Positions 24,136 to 33,651 of a DNA stretch of 47,197 nucleotides are shown piece by piece. The translations under genes and the position numbers were made by a program. The stretch's first letter is position 1. Each line of letters starts with the position of its first letter. The notes below the pieces were generated by a model, which saw only the letters and a program-made list of their open reading frames with translations, did not search any database and was not told where the DNA came from. The stretch is from UMGS1649 sp045652705 (GTDB taxonomy: Bacteria > Bacillota > Clostridia > TANB77 > CAG-465): NCBI GenBank assembly GCA_045652705.1, contig JAZRUV010000028.1, positions 1 through 47,197 on the forward strand, given 5' to 3'.

Positions 24136-25266
24136 CTACTTTGAACCTTGTCTAGATATGTTTAAAACTATTCCCATTGCCGCTAAGTTAATAACAAGTG
24201 ATGTTCCTCCCGAACTAAAGAATGGAAGTGGCATACCAGTTGTAGGTATAAGCTTTGTTACAACCGCTATGTTTATTACTATTTGGAATGCAAACATTCC
24301 AATAATTCCTGCTGCTATAAGCATACCGTATAAGTCTTTAGATTTTAATGCTATCGTTATTCCTCTAATTATTAAAAAGGCGAACAGACCAACAACAATT
24401 ATTGCTCCCACAAAACCAAATTCTTCTGCATATACAGCAAATACGAAGTCATTTTGCGCTTCAGGAAGCCAAAGATATTTTTGCCTACTTTGACCTATTC
24501 CTCTACCAAATATTCCACCTGAGCCTATGGCATACAAGCTTTGTGTTGGCTGCCAGTTTCCACCTTGAATATCTGATTCTGGGTCTAAGAATGATTTAAC
24601 CCTGTCTAATCTATAATCTTCTGAAAACAAGAAAGCTGCAACTAAAGCTATAGCTGTAAGTCCAACGATTATTATTGTTCTTGTTTTAACTTTAAATCCT
24701 GCGGATATTATAACAACCCCACAAATTGCAAGCATTACTATTGCACCACTTAAGTGTGATTGGAAGTACATAAGTACACATACGAGTCCTGCCATACATA
24801 TTGGCACAATGTAACCTTTCCATGTTTTCATTTTTTTCTGGTTTTTAACTATATATGTTGACATTCCAATTATTAATGACAATTTCATTATTTCTGAAGG
24901 TTGGAATGTAAATAAGCCAAGGTTTAGCCAACGCTGTGCACCTTTTGCAGATGAACCTATTCCTGGTATAAATACCATAAGCATTAAAGCTATTCCTAGT
25001 ATATATATTAAATATCCATATTTTTTGTATTCTTTGTAATCTATTTTTGAGACTATTATCATAACGATAATACCAGCAACTGCAAATATTAGCTGTCTAA
25101 TCAGATAGTATGAACTATCTCCATATTCTGTTAGTGCATAATATGAACTTGCGGAAGAAAGCGCTACAAGTCCAATAGCAAGTAATATTATTAGTGTAAA
25201 CAAAAATGTAAAATCTAACTGTTTATTTTTGCTATCTCTAGTTAAATTCTTAAAAAACTCTAGCAT
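24136..25266 (-). CDS. ftsW: SEDS glycosyltransferase FtsW/SpoVE
   Basis: Polymerises lipid II together with its partner penicillin-binding protein. A polytopic membrane protein of 376 residues, about ten transmembrane segments, with SEDS motifs (SHLSGAIVMLAICG, YAEEFGFVGA, TTGMPLPFFSSGGTS). Directly after mraY and before murG. In spore formers this position may be spoVE rather than the vegetative ftsW. The pairing with a SpoVD-like PBP upstream would fit spoVE, but sequence reading alone cannot decide. Confidence 0.9.
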   Translation of the reverse strand: MLEFFKNLTRDSKNKQLDFTFLFTLIILLAIGLVALSSASSYYALTEYGDSSYYLIRQLIFAVAGIIVMIIVSKIDYKEYKKYGYLIYILGIALMLMVFIPGIGSSAKGAQRWLNLGLFTFQPSEIMKLSLIIGMSTYIVKNQKKMKTWKGYIVPICMAGLVCVLMYFQSHLSGAIVMLAICGVVIISAGFKVKTRTIIIVGLTAIALVAAFLFSEDYRLDRVKSFLDPESDIQGGNWQPTQSLYAIGSGGIFGRGIGQSRQKYLWLPEAQNDFVFAVYAEEFGFVGAIIVVGLFAFLIIRGITIALKSKDLYGMLIAAGIIGMFAFQIVINIAVVTKLIPTTGMPLPFFSSGGTSLVINLAAMGIVLNISRQGSK

Positions 25267-25311
25267 TTTCCTCCCCCTTAAAATTTTAATAATTATATTT
25301 ATTTTATATTG

Positions 25312-26265
25312 TTATATAAAATACGCAATTATAGATAGAACTGCTGTAACTACCCAAAACATTAATACTACGTGTGTTTCCTTCATACCACAAAGTTCAA
25401 AGTGGTGATGCAGTGGTGCCATTTTAAATAATCTTTTGCCCTTAGTTAGCTTAAAGTATACCACTTGCAACATAACAGATACAGCTTCTGCCACAGGTAT
25501 AAATGCAACTATTAAAAGGTATATTGGCATTTTCATTATTATAGCTGCTGATGCAATGGCTGCACCAAGTGCAAGTGATCCTGTATCTCCCATAAATACT
25601 TTTGCAGGTTTTACATTGAATATTAAAAAGCCTAATGTTGCACCCACTGTTGTTGCTCCTAATATAATCATTGGTGTATCGCCATTTTTTACTGCTACTA
25701 CAGTAAAGAATGTCATAATTATTGCTACAACGCCTGATGCTAATCCATCTAATCCATCTGTTAAATTTACAGCGTTACTTGTGCCAAGTAATACTACTAC
25801 TGTAAATAACACAAATATTCCAATATTTAAACTAAATGGTACATTCATAAATGGTATTATTAGTTCTGTTCCTAAATCAAAAACTGTTAGATACAGTACA
25901 ATAAATATTGCTGAGAATACAAAAAGTAATATCATTTTCATCTTAGCACTTATTCCATCACTGCTTTTTTCTACTAGTTTTTTTCTATCGTCTATAAATC
26001 CTACTATACCAAATCCTGATATTAAAATAATTGGTAGTATCAATATATGATGTTGGAACGCGAATATTGCAAGTATTACAATTATTGCTATTAACATCAT
26101 TATTCCACCCATAGTTGGTGTACCTTGTTTTTTCAAGTGTGTTTCAGGTCCATCTGTTCTTACCATTTGACCTACTTTAAGTTTTCTTAAATATGGTATA
26201 ATACATAAACTTAAAATAACTGTAAGAGCGAAAGATATTCCACCTATAACCATTTGTATATTCAT
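25312..26265 (-). CDS. mraY: Phospho-MurNAc-pentapeptide transferase MraY
   Basis: Membrane enzyme that forms lipid I from UDP-MurNAc-pentapeptide and undecaprenyl phosphate. 317 residues, about ten transmembrane segments. Motifs KKQGTPTMGG, LTDGLDGLA (Mg-binding Asp), FMGDTGSLALGA and the HHHFE loop are present. ATG after GAGGAAAATT. It follows murE by 13 bases: murF, normally between them, is missing. Confidence 0.95.
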   Translation of the reverse strand: MNIQMVIGGISFALTVILSLCIIPYLRKLKVGQMVRTDGPETHLKKQGTPTMGGIMMLIAIIVILAIFAFQHHILILPIILISGFGIVGFIDDRKKLVEKSSDGISAKMKMILLFVFSAIFIVLYLTVFDLGTELIIPFMNVPFSLNIGIFVLFTVVVLLGTSNAVNLTDGLDGLASGVVAIIMTFFTVVAVKNGDTPMIILGATTVGATLGFLIFNVKPAKVFMGDTGSLALGAAIASAAIIMKMPIYLLIVAFIPVAEAVSVMLQVVYFKLTKGKRLFKMAPLHHHFELCGMKETHVVLMFWVVTAVLSIIAYFI

Positions 26266-26278
26266 AATTTTCCTCTTT

Positions 26279-27757
26279 CTAATACTTTATTTCATCTTTA
26301 CCAGGCATTTTTTCTGCCGCTTTTTTTACTATTTGTCTTTCGTCAAAAGGTATTTTTTTGCCACCTGCAAGTTCCATATATGTTTCGTGTCCCTTACCTG
26401 CAAGTATTACTGTATCATTCTTCCAAGCAATACGCATTGCAAATTCAATTGCATCTTTTCTTTTTTCTATAACTTTATATAATCCGCGTGTTAACTTTAT
26501 TCCTTCCTCTATATCTTTTGCAATTTTAGCTGGTTTCTCATCTCTTGGATTATCTGTTGTAATTATTGTAAAGTCTGCATATTTTCCTGCTATCTCACCC
26601 ATTTTTGCTCTTTTTTCTGTGTCTCTATTTCCACCACAGCCAAATACTAATATAACTCTACCTTTTACATATTTTTTAGTGTTCATAAGTATCGCTTCTA
26701 AGCTTGATGGGTTGTGAGCATAATCTATTAAAACTGCAAAACTCTTTCCTATTTCTACAATTTCACTTCTGCCAGGTACTTTAACTGTAGCAAGACCTTT
26801 TAATACGTCTTCCATTTGAGCACCCAACATACTTGTAACCGCAACCGCTGCAATAGCATTATATACTGTGTATTTTCCTGGTATTGGCACTGTTATTGTT
26901 TGAAGTTGTTTATTTATATACATCTTAAAATCTACATAGTTGTTATTTATACGTATATCTGTAGCAGATATATTTGCTTCATTATCTAGACCATATTTTA
27001 CATATTTACATTTTACTTTCTTTAATAGCTTTGGTGTATATATATCATCTGCATTTATAACTCCAAAAACAGACTGGTCAAATATTTTAGCTTTTGCTGC
27101 TAGATAATTTTCCATATCTTTATGGAAATCTAAATGCTCACGAGCAAGATTTGTAAATACTCCTATTTCAAACTTGATACCGTGTACTCTATGTAACTCT
27201 AGCGCATGTGAAGATACTTCCATAACAACATATTCTATACCTGTATCTACCATTTCTCTTAATAGTTTGTGAAGTTCCAAAGACTCTGGCGATGTTCTAT
27301 ATGCTTCAATTTTCTTGTCTGCATAAGTGTTATATATAGTACCTATCATACCAATTTTCTTACCAGCAGCTAGCATAATATCTCTTATCATATAGGCTGT
27401 TGTAGTTTTTCCTTTTGTTCCAGTTATTCCTATAATTCTAAGTTTTGATGCTGGATAATCATAGTATTTTGCAGAAAGTTCTGCTAAAGTTATTCTAGTA
27501 TTTTCAGTTATAACTACTGTTACTTCTTCAGGTATAACTAGACTACTACTTTTATCTTTGCTTATAACTACGGCTGTTGCACCATTTTCAATTGCTTCTT
27601 CTATATAATCATGGCCATCTTGTTTAAAACCTTCAATTGCTACAAACAAGTCGCCTTTTTCTACTTTTTTAGAATCATATTCTATTTTATTTATCTCTAT
27701 ATTTAGATTCCCTTTTGTTTCTTTTTCTATTTCCTCTACTAGATATTGTAATAACAT
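26279..27757 (-). CDS. murE: UDP-MurNAc-tripeptide synthetase MurE (meso-DAP type)
   Basis: Adds the third amino acid of the stem peptide in the cytoplasm. ATP loop GTKGKTTTAYMI near residue 110, central domain, and the DNPRDEKP motif whose Arg reads meso-diaminopimelate. 492 residues. ATG 27757 follows GGAGGGATATAAT; a TTG in frame 15 bases earlier lies in that ribosome binding site. The peptidoglycan is therefore predicted to be of the direct meso-DAP kind. Confidence 0.95.
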   Translation of the reverse strand: MLLQYLVEEIEKETKGNLNIEINKIEYDSKKVEKGDLFVAIEGFKQDGHDYIEEAIENGATAVVISKDKSSSLVIPEEVTVVITENTRITLAELSAKYYDYPASKLRIIGITGTKGKTTTAYMIRDIMLAAGKKIGMIGTIYNTYADKKIEAYRTSPESLELHKLLREMVDTGIEYVVMEVSSHALELHRVHGIKFEIGVFTNLAREHLDFHKDMENYLAAKAKIFDQSVFGVINADDIYTPKLLKKVKCKYVKYGLDNEANISATDIRINNNYVDFKMYINKQLQTITVPIPGKYTVYNAIAAVAVTSMLGAQMEDVLKGLATVKVPGRSEIVEIGKSFAVLIDYAHNPSSLEAILMNTKKYVKGRVILVFGCGGNRDTEKRAKMGEIAGKYADFTIITTDNPRDEKPAKIAKDIEEGIKLTRGLYKVIEKRKDAIEFAMRIAWKNDTVILAGKGHETYMELAGGKKIPFDERQIVKKAAEKMPGKDEIKY

Positions 27758-27816
27758 ATTATATCCCTCCAATATGCATGATAATTATATCACATTTTAA
27801 ATCAAATTAATATAGT

Positions 27817-29997
27817 TTAGTGAATATCTGTTGTATCTACAAATTTTACTGTTATTATTGACCCTTTAGTTACTACTTCTCCTGGACTAGGGTCTTGTAT
27901 TATAGCATTTCCTTTTCCTATAATACGTATGTTAAGTCCTGCAGTTTTAAGTTTAGAAATTGCTTTTTTCTCACTATATGATCTAACATCAGGTATAGTT
28001 GTTGTTTGTTTCTTAGCTGATGCATCAGTATATACTCTAATTGTTGCACCATCTATTAAGCTTGCTCCTGCTTTTGGTATTTGTTCTTTTATAATTTCAT
28101 CATCTTTTATACTAACGTCAGATGCAATTTTAAATCCTGCACTCTCTATTATCTTTTTAGCTTCTGCATAAGTTTTTCCTGTTACATCAGAAACTATAGT
28201 TTCTGTAGTTGTTGTTTCTTCTACTGTATAACTTGGATTTACATCCATATATCTTAATGTTTCATCAATAATATTGCCAACAACTGGCGCACAAACTGTT
28301 CCTCCTTGGTGCCCTTGTGGTCCTCTTGGATTGTAAAGGTTAAATATAACAACAACTTCAGGATCATTTACCGGAGCTATTCCTGCAAATGATGCCATGT
28401 ACCAAAGGTTACTTCCTCTACCTTCTTCAGCTGTTCCTGTTTTTCCCGCAACTGTATATCCACTAACTTTTGCTGCCTTACCCGTTCCTTTATCTACTGT
28501 ATCATAAAGTGCGGATAAAATCTTTGATGCTGTAGTCTCAGATATTACTTGTTTTTTAACTGTCGGTGTTGTTTCAGAAATTAAACTTCCGCTTTCAGAC
28601 CTTATTTCTTTTACAACATATGGCTGCATTATTTTCCCACCATTTGCAATAGCAGAATACATTACTGCTGATTGAAGCGCTGTAATCGATACTGTTTGCC
28701 CAAACGATGTTGTTGCAAGGTCAAGTTCTGTCATAGTTTTAGGGTCGTGTATTATACCTGTTGTTTCACCAGGCAAATCTATTCCTGTTTTATCATAAAG
28801 ATTATATGCTTTTAAATATTCTGTATATGTCTTTATTCCAAGTTTAAGTCCTGCTTGCATAAATGATGGGTTACAAGAATTCATTATAGCTTGACGAAGA
28901 CTTTGAGAGCCGTGAACTCTTGGATATCTCCAACATCTAATTTTCCATCCTGCTATACTTACATACCCTTTACAATTAAACGTTCCCGCTGTATCTATAT
29001 CTGTTATATTTTCTTCAAGTGCCGCTGATGCTGTTAGAACCTTAAATGTTGAACCAGGTTCAAATGCATCAGATATTGCTGTGTTTCTCCACATATCTAA
29101 TAGCGCATTATTTTTTTCTTTAGAAGATAATGTATCCCATTTTTCGGCTAGTTCTGCATCATTTATTTCAAATGGTGAATTTAAATCAAAATCTGGATAT
29201 ACCGCCATCGCCAAAACTTCACCAGTGGATGGTCTCATTACAACACAAGCACCCTTATCTGCAATATTTTCTTTTACTGCTTTTTCTAGATTTTTCTCAA
29301 CTATAGACTGTACTGTAGCATCCACTGTAAGAACTAAGCTATTACCATTTTGTGGTGCTACGTATTCCTCATCTTCATATGGAGTTTCATTTCCACCACC
29401 ATCAATACTTCCAACTATTCTACCGTCTGTTCCCGCAAGTTGTTCTTCATAATATGCTTCAAGCCCATACAAACCTTGGTCATCTGTTCCTGTAAATCCT
29501 AAAACGTGAGATAAAAGCGAATTGTATGGATATATTCTATTTGTAGACTCATCTACATATATTCCCTTTAATTCATTTTCTAATATATAATTAGTAAGAT
29601 TTGTTGCCATCTCTTCGCCAATGTTTGTTTTTATTGTAACAAGAGATACCGTTTTGTTTATTTTTGCTAAAACAGTATCATAATCTTCTCCTATTATTTC
29701 ACTTAAATCTTTAGCAACTTTTTCTTTATCTTCTTTTTTAATATTAGTAGGTGCAACGGTTAATGTATTTGTTGATACACTAAGTGCTAGTTTATTTTCA
29801 TTACAGTCATATATTGTTCCCCTGCTTGCTGCAACAGTTCTATCTTTTGTTTGTTGAGTATATGCTTTTTCTTTATAATAGCTACCTTTTATTATCTGCA
29901 CATAAAAAAGCCTTGCTATTAATGCAAAAAAGCCCACGAGTGCTATAATTAGCATCCATGTAACTCTCTTTTTATTTTTTACTGTAGCAAAAGCCAC
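27817..29997 (-). CDS. spoVD: Class B penicillin-binding protein, SpoVD/FtsI type with two PASTA domains
   Basis: Transpeptidase that crosslinks septal or cortex peptidoglycan with its SEDS partner. N-terminal transmembrane helix, PBP dimer domain (SRGTIYDCNENKLA), transpeptidase motifs S316-T-F-K, S374-C-N and KTGTA, then two PASTA repeats (DVTGKTYAEAKKI..., IPDVRSYSEKKAISKL...). About 726 residues. The GTG at 29997 is best spaced from AAAGGAGGGA; an ATG two codons upstream sits too close. PASTA domains and cluster position match SpoVD or a vegetative FtsI/Pbp2B; which one is uncertain. Confidence 0.88.
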   Translation of the reverse strand: MAFATVKNKKRVTWMLIIALVGFFALIARLFYVQIIKGSYYKEKAYTQQTKDRTVAASRGTIYDCNENKLALSVSTNTLTVAPTNIKKEDKEKVAKDLSEIIGEDYDTVLAKINKTVSLVTIKTNIGEEMATNLTNYILENELKGIYVDESTNRIYPYNSLLSHVLGFTGTDDQGLYGLEAYYEEQLAGTDGRIVGSIDGGGNETPYEDEEYVAPQNGNSLVLTVDATVQSIVEKNLEKAVKENIADKGACVVMRPSTGEVLAMAVYPDFDLNSPFEINDAELAEKWDTLSSKEKNNALLDMWRNTAISDAFEPGSTFKVLTASAALEENITDIDTAGTFNCKGYVSIAGWKIRCWRYPRVHGSQSLRQAIMNSCNPSFMQAGLKLGIKTYTEYLKAYNLYDKTGIDLPGETTGIIHDPKTMTELDLATTSFGQTVSITALQSAVMYSAIANGGKIMQPYVVKEIRSESGSLISETTPTVKKQVISETTASKILSALYDTVDKGTGKAAKVSGYTVAGKTGTAEEGRGSNLWYMASFAGIAPVNDPEVVVIFNLYNPRGPQGHQGGTVCAPVVGNIIDETLRYMDVNPSYTVEETTTTETIVSDVTGKTYAEAKKIIESAGFKIASDVSIKDDEIIKEQIPKAGASLIDGATIRVYTDASAKKQTTTIPDVRSYSEKKAISKLKTAGLNIRIIGKGNAIIQDPSPGEVVTKGSIITVKFVDTTDIH

Positions 29998-30072
29998 GGG
30001 CATTCCCTCCTTTAAAAAAATAATCACAAATAAGCTATCCATTCTAACAACATTAGCTATCTTTATGATTAT

Positions 30073-30573
30073 TTACATACCTATTAAATTTTTTAGCTTT
30101 TCTATTCCAATTTCAAATATATTTTTTGTATCAACTTTTTCTACTTTAGTTTCGTAATTCGAATTCATATACACTATTTGACTCTTTTCGGGTTTTTGCA
30201 TACCAAGTTGTTGTTTGGCATAAGACTCTACTGTATCTTTATCTATTATTCTATCCGCCCAAACCTCTGTAGTAGCAAGTTCAGACTTTGCTGTGGACTG
30301 TTCCATTTTTAGTCTTTGTAATTCTAAATTCTTCTCACTAATTAAGTTATATCTATAACTTATCATAAGCGCCATAACAAATAGTGCTACAACCGATAAA
30401 ACTAGCGATAACTTAGACTGTGGTTTAGCCTTGGGCTTTTTAGCATTATTAACATTGGTCTTGGTTGCTTTCTTAGGAGCTTTAACTATTTTAAAATCCT
30501 TTTTATTTGGCATATATTCTGGTACAATTTCCGGTACACTTAAATCATATGCATATGCTTTGTCTGCTATCAC
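30073..30573 (-). CDS. ftsL: FtsL-like division protein
   Basis: A bitopic small protein: long basic Lys/Ala/Pro-rich cytoplasmic region (about 55 residues), one transmembrane helix (LSLVLSVVALFVMALMISY), then a coiled coil and a short QLGMQKPEKSQIVYM segment typical of FtsL/DivIC. Position between rsmH and the class B PBP identifies it as ftsL. Start GTG 30573 because GAGGTGAAATTA precedes it; the earlier GTG overlaps that site. Confidence 0.8.
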   Translation of the reverse strand: MIADKAYAYDLSVPEIVPEYMPNKKDFKIVKAPKKATKTNVNNAKKPKAKPQSKLSLVLSVVALFVMALMISYRYNLISEKNLELQRLKMEQSTAKSELATTEVWADRIIDKDTVESYAKQQLGMQKPEKSQIVYMNSNYETKVEKVDTKNIFEIGIEKLKNLIGM

Positions 30574-30629
30574 TAATTTCACCTCATTTCTTTTGTAAAT
30601 CTTAATTTATTTATTAGTTTATTTATATT

Positions 30630-31562
30630 CTAAACTCTTTCAAAAACTCTAAGTTTTGCGCTTCTTGATCTTGGATTTTGTTCTAATTCATCATCTGTAG
30701 CTATTATTGGTTTTTTAGTAATTACTTTTCCATAAGACTTAAATCCACAAATACACTTTGGAAAATCTGGCGGACAAGTACACTTACCTTGAAGATTTTC
30801 AAATGTTTTCTTTACTATTCTATCTTCTAATGAATGGAATGTTATTATTAGTAATCTACCACCTGCTTTTAAACTCATTACTGCATCACAAATAGCATTT
30901 TCTAAATCTACAAGTTCCTCATTCACTTCAATACGTATTGCTTGGAAAACTCTTTTTGCTGGATGTTGCTTTTCATTTCTTGCTTTAGCTGGTATTGCAG
31001 ATTTAATAACATCTACCAATTCATATGTAGTCTCTATTTCCTTATTTTTTCTTACGTCCACTATTTTTCTTGCAATAGATTTAGAATATTTTTCTTCACC
31101 ATAATTAAAGAAAATGTCTGCCAAACGTTCCTCAGAATATTTATTAACTACATCATATGCCGTAAATTCTTGGTCTTTATTCATTCTCATGTCAAGGGTA
31201 GCATCGTGCATATAACTAAAGCCTCTTGACGGTTCATCCAATTGATATGAAGATACTCCTAAATCTAGAAGTATTCCGTCAACCTCTCCTATTCCTAAAT
31301 CTATTAATATGTTTTTAATATTCTCGTGATTATCTTTTACATAGATAATATTTGAATATTGTTTTAATCTTTCACTTGTATGAGCTAGCGCTTCACTATC
31401 TCTATCTATCCCTATAAGTTTACCTGTGTTATTTAACCTTTTTAAAACGCGCGAAGAATGCCCGCCACCGCCAAGGGTACCATCTACATAGATTCCACCC
31501 TCTTTTATGTTCAGACATTCAATACATTCATTCAATAATACTGGTACATGATTAAACTCCAC
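30630..31562 (-). CDS. rsmH: 16S rRNA m4C1402 methyltransferase RsmH
   Basis: SAM-dependent N4-methylation of C1402 in the ribosomal P site. Motifs HVPVLLNECI, DGTLGGGGHS (SAM loop), LLDLGVSSYQLD and TFHSLEDRIVK. 310 residues. GTG start with AGGAGAAAGATAATT. Second gene of the cluster after mraZ, separated from it by 222 bases of repeat-bearing AT-rich DNA. Confidence 0.95.
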   Translation of the reverse strand: MEFNHVPVLLNECIECLNIKEGGIYVDGTLGGGGHSSRVLKRLNNTGKLIGIDRDSEALAHTSERLKQYSNIIYVKDNHENIKNILIDLGIGEVDGILLDLGVSSYQLDEPSRGFSYMHDATLDMRMNKDQEFTAYDVVNKYSEERLADIFFNYGEEKYSKSIARKIVDVRKNKEIETTYELVDVIKSAIPAKARNEKQHPAKRVFQAIRIEVNEELVDLENAICDAVMSLKAGGRLLIITFHSLEDRIVKKTFENLQGKCTCPPDFPKCICGFKSYGKVITKKPIIATDDELEQNPRSRSAKLRVFERV

Positions 31563-31592
31563 AATTATCTTTCTCCTGTAATATAAAATCGC

Positions 31593-31771
31593 TATCTTTT
31601 GTTTATTAAAATTTTATCCTTTGTTTATTAATCTTTTTATCCTTTGTAAATGATGTAAATCTTATCTTAAGTATGAGTAAGTAGTTTTTAATTTTTAATT
31701 CTTTTGTTTTTTATTATTTTATCTTTTGTAATTTGTTTGTTTTTCCTTTGTATATTTTAATTTTATCTTTA
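31593..31771. repeat. Iterated TATC(C/T)TTTGT motif in the mraZ-rsmH spacer
   Basis: Clear copies at 31593-31602, 31615-31624, 31638-31647 and 31720-31729. Degenerate copies are near 31699, 31742 and 31762. No gene is present. The spacing is irregular (22-23 bp for the first three). Confidence 0.5.
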
Positions 31772-31784
31772 GTTTAAATCTATA

Positions 31785-32216
31785 TCATATGCCAAACTCT
31801 GACATGTGACTAGCAATTTCATCAAGGTCAATATTGTCTGCATTTGTATATGCATTCCAAGCATCTTTATCCCAAATTTCCGCTCTAGTTGATACGCCTG
31901 TTATAACAACATCTTTTTTAAGACCCGCATGTTCTTTTAAGTTTGCTGGTATTAACACTCTACCTTGTTTGTCCACTTGACATTCAGTAGCTCCAGCCAT
32001 AAAGTATCTTACATATTTTCTTGCATTTTCATTTGAAAGTGGTAATGCTTTTAGTTGTGATTCAAAATTTTGCCATTCTGAAATCGAGAAAGCGAATAAG
32101 CATTTGTCGAAACCTTTAGTTACAACGAAAGTACTACCAAGGTCATCTCTAAATTTACTTGGTACTATAACTCTAGACTTTTCATCAATTGTGTGGTTGT
32201 ACTCTCCTAATAACAA
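31785..32216 (-). CDS. mraZ: Transcriptional regulator MraZ
   Basis: DNA-binding AbrB-like protein that heads the dcw cluster and represses its own promoter. 143 residues with two MraZ repeats (GEYNHTIDEKSRVIVPSKFR near the start and ATECQVDKQGRVLIPANL in the middle), each with the D-x-(K/Q)-x-R motif. TTG start, GGAGGTGTTGAAAC upstream. Its operator repeats lie immediately downstream of the -10 element. Confidence 0.95.
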   Translation of the reverse strand: MLLGEYNHTIDEKSRVIVPSKFRDDLGSTFVVTKGFDKCLFAFSISEWQNFESQLKALPLSNENARKYVRYFMAGATECQVDKQGRVLIPANLKEHAGLKKDVVITGVSTRAEIWDKDAWNAYTNADNIDLDEIASHMSEFGI

Positions 32217-32231
32217 GTTTCAACACCTCCT

Positions 32232-32264
32232 CCACTTTGCTCCACTTTCTACCACCTGCACCCA
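32232..32264 (-). promoter_or_regulatory. MraZ operator: four TGG repeats at 10-bp spacing
   Basis: On the minus strand TGG starts at 32264, 32254, 32244 and 32234, exactly 10 bp apart, with two units reading AAAGTGGAG(C/G). This fits the AAAGTG(T/G)N3 repeats described for MraZ in Mollicutes. Binding would block RNA polymerase at +1. Confidence 0.75.
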
Positions 32265-32265
32265 T

Positions 32266-32294
32266 ATTATATACAAAGTTATATATAATTGCAA
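32266..32294 (-). promoter_or_regulatory. Promoter of the mraZ/dcw cluster
   Basis: On the minus strand, TTGCAA (32294-32289), 17 bp, TATAAT (32271-32266). Confidence 0.8.
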
Positions 32295-32478
32295 TAGTTT
32301 TTTATAATTTTTTCTAAAAAAATATGCAATTGTTTTTCTAAAAAGCTTAGTATGCTTTGAAATAACAATTGCACATATAATTAGTGGTTTAAAGTGGAGG
32401 GATTTTTATTAAAATTAAAGAAAATTTTAGAAATTTTAAATATAAAAAGACAAAAAACAAAATGAAAAATAAAACAAA

Positions 32479-32509
32479 AAAATCTTAAAGGCTTATCCCT
32501 TAAGATTTT
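32479..32509 (-). terminator. Terminator of the M23 endopeptidase gene
   Basis: AAAATCTTAA (32479-32488) and TTAAGATTTT (32500-32509), then on the minus strand TTTTTTTG. It lies 6 bases after the stop. The stretch 32295-32478 shows no convincing gene. Confidence 0.85.
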
Positions 32510-32515
32510 AATTTG

Positions 32516-33568
32516 TTAAATATAATATGCCGGGTTATATCTTGTCATTGTACCACCATTTATTACTCTTATTTCAAAGTGTAGATGAATACCTGTAGAT
32601 AAACCAGTAGTTCCCATTCTACCTAAAACTGTAGATTGTGTTACCTGTTGTCCTACGCTTACATTTATATTGTTTAAGTGAGCATATAATGTTTGAAGCT
32701 CATTACCATTTGCATCTTTTCCATGGCTTACTATTACGTAATATCCATAACCAGTTCTACCATAAACTACTTTTACTACTGTACCAGCTTTATATGGATA
32801 AATATTCGGTTTAGAATTATCCGCAATATCTATACCTGTATGCATTGAATTACCATATAAAGAGTAGTTATAATTACCATATCCTTGAGTTACTATACCA
32901 ATTGTTGGCCTTCTACCGCCAGCAATAAATGAATGTAAAGAACCAGATGCTTTACCTTTGTTACTTGTTTTTCCAGACCAAGAAGAACCAGACGTTGCTG
33001 TATAAACTCTTACAACCGGCTTATATCTACTCACAAGATTGTTATATATCTTAGTAGCAGATGCCTTCTCTGTAGTTTTTACTAATTCTTCAGTTGTAGA
33101 TTTTTTCACTTTAACTGTAGACTTAACTGTAGATTTAACTGCAGATTTTATTTTCTTAGCATAATCATTTGCTTCTTTTTCAGTAGCAAAAGTCATCTCT
33201 GTTTTACCTTTAACTTCTACATTATATACTGTGTACTCTGTTTTTACAAAAGCCCTAACATTTGTATATAAATTTTGTTCTTCAGTAACAGAATCTCTAA
33301 CATATTTTAATTCAAATTCCGGTTCAGAAGCCAAATACACATCAACTTCTAAGCCATCTGCTTTTTTCTCTTCAACTAATTTTTCATAGATTTCATCAAA
33401 CTCAGCAGGCGATTGAAAATATCCCACTTCTTTTCCATCTATTTTTGCTAAATATTCAGGTACATACACATTAAGTACTGTAACAATAACGGCACTAAAT
33501 GATAATACAAATAACACAACTGTTATAAATATGAATCTTAGTGTTCTGAGGGCACTCCCTTTTTTCAC
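32516..33568 (-). CDS. Membrane-anchored M23 (LytM) endopeptidase
   Basis: Zinc endopeptidase of peptidoglycan cross-bridges or stem peptides, acting outside the membrane. N-terminal transmembrane segment (FIFITVVLFVLSFSAVIVTV), about 190 residues of linker with a Thr/Lys-rich part (VKSTVKSTVKVKKSTTEE), then LytM with HTGIDIA, TLYAHL and HLHFEI, so all zinc ligands are present. 350 residues. GTG start with AAAGGTGTATTTTAA. SpoIIQ-like or vegetative hydrolase cannot be told apart here. Two promoters lie upstream. Confidence 0.88.
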   Translation of the reverse strand: MKKGSALRTLRFIFITVVLFVLSFSAVIVTVLNVYVPEYLAKIDGKEVGYFQSPAEFDEIYEKLVEEKKADGLEVDVYLASEPEFELKYVRDSVTEEQNLYTNVRAFVKTEYTVYNVEVKGKTEMTFATEKEANDYAKKIKSAVKSTVKSTVKVKKSTTEELVKTTEKASATKIYNNLVSRYKPVVRVYTATSGSSWSGKTSNKGKASGSLHSFIAGGRRPTIGIVTQGYGNYNYSLYGNSMHTGIDIADNSKPNIYPYKAGTVVKVVYGRTGYGYYVIVSHGKDANGNELQTLYAHLNNINVSVGQQVTQSTVLGRMGTTGLSTGIHLHFEIRVINGGTMTRYNPAYYI

Positions 33569-33602
33569 TTAAAATACACCTTTCCTTTCAGTCACAATTA
33601 TA

Positions 33603-33631
33603 ATTATACCACAAATGTATAAAAAATGCAA
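33603..33631 (-). promoter_or_regulatory. Proximal promoter of the M23 gene
   Basis: On the minus strand, TTGCAT (33631-33626), 17 bp, TATAAT (33608-33603). Confidence 0.75.
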
Positions 33632-33651
33632 CTTTTTAACCTCTTACGCTG

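Noticed and set aside
30019..30073. Long-distance repeat AATAATCA/TGATTATT between ftsL and spoVD
   Set aside because: 8-bp AT-rich arms with a loop near 40 nt; likely chance, and no T-run.
32408..32488. 26-codon basic frame on the plus strand behind GTGGAGGGATTTTT
   Set aside because: It would need an ATT start, runs into the M23 terminator, and consists almost only of Lys, Asn and Thr codons expected in A-rich DNA; no good promoter.
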